A stretch of 9,986 nucleotides of DNA, taken from contig CAYRXC010000030.1 in the NCBI GenBank assembly GCA_964428195.1, positions 1 to 9,986 of the forward strand, in the 5' to 3' direction. Origin of the DNA: JAAYGD01 sp964428195. Its GTDB lineage: Bacteria; Bacillota_I; Bacilli_A; RF39; UBA660. The notes under the pieces are model-generated. The model did no database searches. It saw only the letters and a list, made by a program, of their open reading frames with translations, and was not told the DNA's origin. Numbering within the stretch: the first letter of the stretch is position 1; every line of letters begins with the position of its first letter. Below, one piece after another: positions 6,434 to 9,986 of the stretch. The position numbers were made by a program, and so were the translations under genes.

Positions 6434-7114
6434 ATGTGGCTTAATAGATTAGAATTAATGATCGATAAAGAAAAGTTAAATGATTTAAAAAATGCTACTG
6501 TTGCAATAATTGGACTTGGTGGAGTAGGCGGAATGGCTCTTGAATCAATTGTAAGAAGTGGTATTTCAAATATTATTTTGGTAGATAATGATATAGTAGA
6601 TATAACTAATTTAAATAGGCAAATAATTACCAATTTAGATAATATTGGAAGAAAAAAAGTAGATGTTGCAGAAGATAGAATAAAATCAATAAATTCACAA
6701 TGTAATATAATAAAAATAGACTTATTTTTAAATAAAAATAACATAGACAAATTATTTACAAATAAGATAGATTATATAATAGACGCATGTGATACAGTAG
6801 ATACAAAAGTGTTATTGATATGTGAATCTAAAAAAAGAAACATTAATATTATTAGTTCAATGGGATCTGCAAATAAATTCAATCCATCAAAATTAGAAAT
6901 TATTGATATAAGCAAAACTAGTTATGATCCTATTGCAAAGATTATGAGAAAAAAATTAAAAGATTTAGGAATTAAGCATAGTAATGTAGTTTCTTCAACA
7001 GAAAAACCTTTAAACATAAGTAATCCAGTTGGTTCTAATAGTTATGTTCCTTTATCGGCCGGATTATTATGTGCTAGCTATGTAATTAATGATATATTAA
7101 AAATTGACAATTAA
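6434..7114 (+). CDS. tcdA: tRNA threonylcarbamoyladenosine dehydratase
   Basis: TcdA (YrvM/CsdL) is an E1-like, ATP-using enzyme that cyclises the t6A37 modification of ANN-decoding tRNAs to ct6A. The 226-residue protein has the nucleotide-binding GLGGVGG (27-33), the aspartate-ended strand ILVDND (48-53), the characteristic NLNRQ (59-63) and DACD (117-120). Length fits the short Bacillota version. The start is ATG 6434 with AAGGAG (6424-6429) four bases away; the frame is open further upstream, to an ATG at 6362, but that part belongs to the structured RNA. The ribosome binding site begins at the base after the RNA's U-tract, and I see no separate promoter, so expression probably depends on read-through from the RNA promoter. 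The last codons contain the -35 box of the next gene. Confidence 0.92.
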   Translation: MWLNRLELMIDKEKLNDLKNATVAIIGLGGVGGMALESIVRSGISNIILVDNDIVDITNLNRQIITNLDNIGRKKVDVAEDRIKSINSQCNIIKIDLFLNKNNIDKLFTNKIDYIIDACDTVDTKVLLICESKKRNINIISSMGSANKFNPSKLEIIDISKTSYDPIAKIMRKKLKDLGIKHSNVVSSTEKPLNISNPVGSNSYVPLSAGLLCASYVINDILKIDN

Positions 7115-7131
7115 TAATTAATATGTATAAT
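7104..7131 (+). promoter_or_regulatory. strong promoter of the second small exported protein
   Basis: TTGACA (7104-7109), 16 bases and TATAAT (7126-7131) are perfect consensus boxes. The -35 box overlaps the last two sense codons of tcdA. Spacer length and sequence (ATTAA at the start, ATATG at the end) copy the promoter at 5646-5673. Transcription would start near 7138, about 22 nt before the ATG. Confidence 0.85.
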
Positions 7132-7159
7132 ACATCTCATAAAAAAGGGGGAACATCTT

Positions 7160-7573
7160 ATGAAATTAAAAAAAGTATTTTTAAGATTGTCTTTAGCTAG
7201 TTTAATTATCTTAGGAGCAAGATGTGTAAACGAAGCAACAACAGATCACACTAAGGATTTATGTGCATCTACAAAAATTTTACATGCTTTAGATATGAAA
7301 GATCAAGCATATCAACATCAAACAAAAGCAATAAATAATATGAGAGAGTTTAATGCAAGGTACATAGATAAAGTAGTTACTTCTAAAAAAACAACAGATT
7401 TAAGAAATAATAATGATAGTAATAATAAAGATGTTGTTGAATTGAATGATAAATACTTTTTATGGATTGATTACGAAGAAAATAGAAAAACAACAATAAG
7501 CGCAACTAGAGAACAATATATCGAAATTTACGATAATGATAATAACTTGTTAGATACATTAAAAATAAGATAG
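7160..7573 (+). CDS. small exported protein, paralogue-like partner of the 5708-6151 product
   Basis: A 137-residue protein of unknown function. A basic start (MKLKK) and a hydrophobic segment (about residues 6-20) predict export. Cys22 follows in GARC, but Arg at the -1 position does not fit a lipobox, so a lipoprotein is unlikely. Residues 29-59 share the spaced pattern His30, Cys35, Leu41, Met46, Ala50, His53, Ile58-Asn59 with the small protein upstream, with a constant offset of two residues and no gap. The remainder is polar with a charged, Asn-rich linker (78-92) and no further clear match. The G-rich ribosome binding site (GGGGG, 7147-7151) stands 8 nt before the ATG, as in its partner. 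Its stop codon TAG is part of the terminator stem. Probably a single-gene unit. Confidence 0.8.
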   Translation: MKLKKVFLRLSLASLIILGARCVNEATTDHTKDLCASTKILHALDMKDQAYQHQTKAINNMREFNARYIDKVVTSKKTTDLRNNNDSNNKDVVELNDKYFLWIDYEENRKTTISATREQYIEIYDNDNNLLDTLKIR

Positions 7574-7590
7574 TACTTTCTATCTTTTTT
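7567..7590 (+). terminator. intrinsic terminator after the second small exported protein
   Basis: AAGATAG (7567-7573), loop TACTTT and CTATCTT (7580-7586) make a perfect 7-bp hairpin running into six T residues (7585-7590). The TAG stop codon (7571-7573) is part of the stem. Confidence 0.8.
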
Positions 7591-7593
7591 ATA

Positions 7594-7602
7594 TGATATA
7601 AT
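7594..7602 (+). promoter_or_regulatory. extended -10 promoter of the glycosyltransferase gene
   Basis: TGA-TATAAT (7594-7602) is a perfect extended -10 element just behind the preceding terminator, with no clear -35 box. The predicted start near 7609 is the first base of the ribosome binding site AGGAG (7609-7613), so the leader is about 12 nt. Confidence 0.55.
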
Positions 7603-7620
7603 CATTTTAGGAGAATTTTT

Positions 7621-8781
7621 ATGAAAAAGATTAAAATTGGTTTATTTGTGGATAGTTATTTTCCAACAGTAGATGGTGTTGCCATGGTTGTAGATAACTA
7701 TGCAAAAAGATTATCAAAGAAATGTGAAGTTGTAGTAATTTGTCCATCATATGGATTGAAAGACAAAACTTGTAAATTTGATTATAAAGTTATTAGAGTA
7801 AAAAGTTTAAAGATACCGTTAACTAAATATTCATACGGAATTCCAAAAATTGAAATTAAAATAATGAAAAAACTATTAAATGAGAAGTTTGATTTAATTC
7901 ATATTCATTCACCATTTAGTATTGGTAAACTAGGAGTTGATGTTGCGCATATATCAAAAGTACCAGTTATAGGCACAATGCACACACTATTAAAATTTGA
8001 ATTATATAAATATACAAAGTCACATGTTATTACAGATTTTATTACTGATCAAGTCATCAAAGTTTATGAGTATTGTAATCAATGTTTCTCTGTAAACAAA
8101 AGGGTTGGAGAAATATATAAAGAATATGGTTACAGTAAAGAAGTAGGAATATTTCAAAATGCAACTGATTTAAAATATATTGAAAACACTAAATCAGCAC
8201 ATAAGGAAATTAATGAACTATATGGTATTGATTCAAAAGATATTGTATTATTGTTCGTAGGAAGAATTACTACAGTTAAAAACATAATGTTTATTGTAGA
8301 TGTATTAAAAGTATTAAAGACTAAAAAAATAAAATTTAAGATGTTGTTTGTAGGAGAAGGCCCTGACAAGATGAAATTAATTAGGAAGATAAATAAACTT
8401 GATTTATCAAATAATGTAGTTATGTGTGGTCAAGTAAGTGATAGAGAATTATTGGCTAAAATATATAGTAGAGCAAAATTGTTTGTATTTCCATCTATGT
8501 TTGACACTAATTCTTTGGTCCAAATTGAAGCTTCAAGTCAAAAAACACCAACTATATTTTTAGAAAATGCTCCAACTGCATTTTTAGTTACTAGTGAAGT
8601 AAATGGATATTTTGGTAAAGATAACTATAAAAAATTTGCAAATAAGATAATTGAAATAATTGAAGACGAGAAACATTATAAAGAAGTTAGCAACAATGCA
8701 TATAGGGATTTATATAAATCATGGGATGATGTCGTTGATTCAGTATATAATAAATATATAGAGTTAATTTACCAAAAATAA
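7621..8781 (+). CDS. GT4-family glycosyltransferase, probable glycolipid synthase
   Basis: A GT-B fold, retaining glycosyltransferase of 386 residues. The N-terminal acceptor domain has FVDSYFPTVDGV (9-20) and HIHSPFSIG (94-102). The C-terminal donor domain has VGR (213-215) with Lys220, GEGP (245-248) and IEASSQKTP (302-310). This resembles the low-GC Gram-positive group that adds glucose or another hexose to diacylglycerol for membrane glycolipids and lipoteichoic acid anchors; donor and acceptor cannot be read from the sequence. The usual EX7E motif appears as Asp295-x7-Glu303 (from FDTNSLVQIE). There is no membrane segment, so it should act at the inner face of the membrane. AGGAG (7609-7613) fixes the start. 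The next gene's ribosome binding site overlaps its stop codon, so the pair is one operon. Confidence 0.87.
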   Translation: MKKIKIGLFVDSYFPTVDGVAMVVDNYAKRLSKKCEVVVICPSYGLKDKTCKFDYKVIRVKSLKIPLTKYSYGIPKIEIKIMKKLLNEKFDLIHIHSPFSIGKLGVDVAHISKVPVIGTMHTLLKFELYKYTKSHVITDFITDQVIKVYEYCNQCFSVNKRVGEIYKEYGYSKEVGIFQNATDLKYIENTKSAHKEINELYGIDSKDIVLLFVGRITTVKNIMFIVDVLKVLKTKKIKFKMLFVGEGPDKMKLIRKINKLDLSNNVVMCGQVSDRELLAKIYSRAKLFVFPSMFDTNSLVQIEASSQKTPTIFLENAPTAFLVTSEVNGYFGKDNYKKFANKIIEIIEDEKHYKEVSNNAYRDLYKSWDDVVDSVYNKYIELIYQK

Positions 8782-8791
8782 GGAAATCAAT

Positions 8792-9439
8792 ATGAATTTA
8801 TCAAGTATGTCAGAAATAAAAGAATATATAAAGATGTTGACAAATGAAAATGAGGATTTAAATATTCAAAGAAACAACCTTGAAAAAGAAATTCCCATTT
8901 TTATTTATAGTAAAAAAAGAAAACTAATGAAACAAAAACTAGATTTATTAAATATGAAAATACTAGATAACAAGATTAGAATTGAACAATATATGAATCT
9001 AATTACTAAATACTCTAAATTTAATAGTTCTGATTTATTACCTTTTCTAGTTAATTATTTGTCTTCAGTAAAACAAGAAGAATATGTTTGTATAAAAAGA
9101 GAAGACAATTATTTTCTTTTATTTGATTGCTATTATAATATTATTACTACTACTAATAATATAGAAGAAATTAATAATCTAGAGAAATCTTATGGTGAAT
9201 CAACTCTAGACTTACTAGATGAATTAAATAATAGTGATTATATTTGTTTAGAAGCTGAAGAAGAATATTCATTGCTCGATGGATTTGATCTTTCTGAATA
9301 TTTCGAGTATTATCCTTGTTTAAAAGAGGCAGCATATAGGTTAGTAGATTTAAAATTAGAAAATAGTTCTATAACCGATAAAGAAAGATTAGATATTATA
9401 ATAAAAAATATAAACTCAAAAAAGAAAGTAAAAGAATAA
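8792..9439 (+). CDS. coiled-coil protein of unknown function, coupled to the glycosyltransferase
   Basis: I do not recognise this 215-residue protein. Residues 7-36 and 44-72 look like two heptad-bearing helices separated by a short hydrophobic kink (IPIFIYSKK), suggesting an antiparallel coiled-coil hairpin. The middle (about 80-150) is a mixed domain with YVCIKREDNYFLLFD, and the C-terminal half is very acidic (EAEEEYSLLDGFD) before a basic end. No signal peptide or membrane span. Its ribosome binding site AAGGAA (8780-8785) overlaps the stop of the glycosyltransferase gene, 10 bp upstream of the ATG, which implies translational coupling. A link with envelope glycolipid synthesis is inferred only from this. 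The gene ends in a hairpin terminator shared with rarA. Confidence 0.8.
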   Translation: MNLSSMSEIKEYIKMLTNENEDLNIQRNNLEKEIPIFIYSKKRKLMKQKLDLLNMKILDNKIRIEQYMNLITKYSKFNSSDLLPFLVNYLSSVKQEEYVCIKREDNYFLLFDCYYNIITTTNNIEEINNLEKSYGESTLDLLDELNNSDYICLEAEEEYSLLDGFDLSEYFEYYPCLKEAAYRLVDLKLENSSITDKERLDIIIKNINSKKKVKE

Positions 9440-9458
9440 CATTATTTGTTATTCTTTT
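9430..9458. terminator. bidirectional terminator between the coiled-coil gene and rarA
   Basis: AAAAGAATAACA (9430-9441), loop TTATT (9442-9446) and its perfect 12-bp complement (9447-9458) form the strongest hairpin in the window, with A/T tracts usable on both strands. It holds the stop codon of the plus-strand gene in its stem (9437-9439) and that of rarA in its loop (9444-9442). The two coding regions are 2 bp apart. Confidence 0.85.
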
Positions 9459-9986
9459 TATATTTATCATACATTTGTTTTAATGCTTGTTCATATTTAC
9501 TATTATTTTTTGGAATATAATATTTTTTATCTTTTAATTTTTCTGGCATATACTCTTGTTCAACATAAGCATCAGGATAATCGTGAGGATATTTATAACC
9601 AAAAGCACTGCTGTTAATATGTTTAGGAATTTCACCAATATTTCCTTCTTCAATGTCTTTTAATGCGCTATTAATTGCTAGATATGCGCTATTTGATTTA
9701 GGAGATAATGCTAATTCAATTACAGTTAATCCTAATGGTAATATCAATTCTGGCATTCCTAGTCTCTCACAAGCAGCGATACAAGCCATAACTTTTGGGC
9801 CCATTCCCGGATTTGCAAGTCCAATATCTTCGTAAACCAAAGCAGACATTCTTCTATAAATTGAATCAAAATCACCACCTTCTATTAATCTAGCTAGATA
9901 GTGTAGTGATGCATCTACATTAGACCCTCTAATACTTTTTTGAAAAGCACTAAGAACATCATAATAACCATCTTGATTTTTATCAT
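9442..9986 (-). CDS. rarA: replication-associated recombination protein A, C-terminal part (cut by window edge)
   Basis: RarA (MgsA, YrvN in Bacillus) is a AAA+ ATPase of the clamp-loader group that acts at stalled replication forks. Only the last 180 or so residues are in the window; the ATPase domain lies beyond the right edge. The frame stays open to the last base. Translated from 9984 downward it gives the conserved helical-domain sequence YYDVLSAFQKSIRGS followed by DASLHYLARLIEGGD, then YEDIGLANP and, near the C-terminus, FGYKYPHDYPDA, all typical of RarA. An ATG at 9849 inside this block is an internal Met, not the start. The gene converges on the glycosyltransferase operon. In Bacillus subtilis rarA lies next to tcdA (yrvM); here three other genes separate them. 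Confidence 0.93.
   Translation of the reverse strand, partial: DKNQDGYYDVLSAFQKSIRGSNVDASLHYLARLIEGGDFDSIYRRMSALVYEDIGLANPGMGPKVMACIAACERLGMPELILPLGLTVIELALSPKSNSAYLAINSALKDIEEGNIGEIPKHINSSAFGYKYPHDYPDAYVEQEYMPEKLKDKKYYIPKNNSKYEQALKQMYDKYKKNNK

Noticed and set aside
7220..7228. Lipobox at Cys22 of the second small exported protein
   Set aside because: Arg at the -1 position is incompatible with the usual lipobox, which needs Gly, Ala or Ser there.
9442..9849. A complete small gene starting at ATG 9849
   Set aside because: The frame continues without a stop to the window edge with clear RarA sequence, so this Met is internal.
1..9986. Mollicutes genetic code (UGA as Trp)
   Set aside because: The tRNA-Trp anticodon is CCA, Trp codons seen are TGG, and full-length conserved proteins need no in-frame TGA. 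The absence of TGA stops fits low GC with only about a dozen genes.
1..9986. Mobile elements, CRISPR arrays or defence systems
   Set aside because: I found no transposase, integrase, direct-repeat array or terminal inverted repeats; most genes are core housekeeping genes.

Overview
The window looks like core chromosome from a low-GC, AT-rich Gram-positive (Bacillota) bacterium, most likely of the Bacilli or a Mollicutes-adjacent gut lineage. The reasons are the very AT-rich codon use, strong GGAGG-type ribosome binding sites, an RNase J gene, and a 6S RNA-like gene followed by tcdA with rarA nearby. The code is standard: the only tRNA-Trp seen reads UGG (anticodon CCA), the reading frames close normally, and every stop seen is TAA except one TAG. 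I see no mobile element, CRISPR array or phage gene.

Region 1-1793: a tRNA-Trp gene (minus strand) lies back to back with trpS (plus strand), the gene for the enzyme that charges it. The two promoters overlap in a palindromic -35 site. An unrecognised cytosolic protein gene follows trpS in the same operon. Region 1794-3540: an RNase J paralogue of the J2 type, with several catalytic-site motifs altered, has its own extended -10 promoter. It ends in a terminator shared with the convergent gene. Region 3538-4827, minus strand: rpsT (S20) is followed, after its own terminator, by a membrane-anchored transglutaminase-like protein. Region 4828-5613: a TtcA-like tRNA thiolase gene diverges from rpsT.

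Region 5646-7590 is the most unusual part. Two small exported proteins, which look like divergent paralogues, are driven by nearly identical strong promoters (TTGACA, 16 bp, TATAAT). They bracket a roughly 190-nt structured RNA, probably 6S RNA, and tcdA, whose ribosome binding site directly abuts the U-tract at the RNA's 3' end. Region 7591-9460: a GT4 glycosyltransferase, probably for membrane glycolipid, is coupled to a coiled-coil protein of unknown role. This pair ends in a bidirectional terminator shared with rarA, which is cut by the right window edge.

Functionally the window is mainly RNA housekeeping: tRNA charging, tRNA thiolation, t6A cyclisation, RNA decay, a ribosomal protein and an RNA polymerase-binding RNA. 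Cell-envelope genes are interspersed. A recurrent layout is a -10 box ending only 16-18 nt before the start codon, so that predicted transcripts begin at or next to the Shine-Dalgarno sequence.
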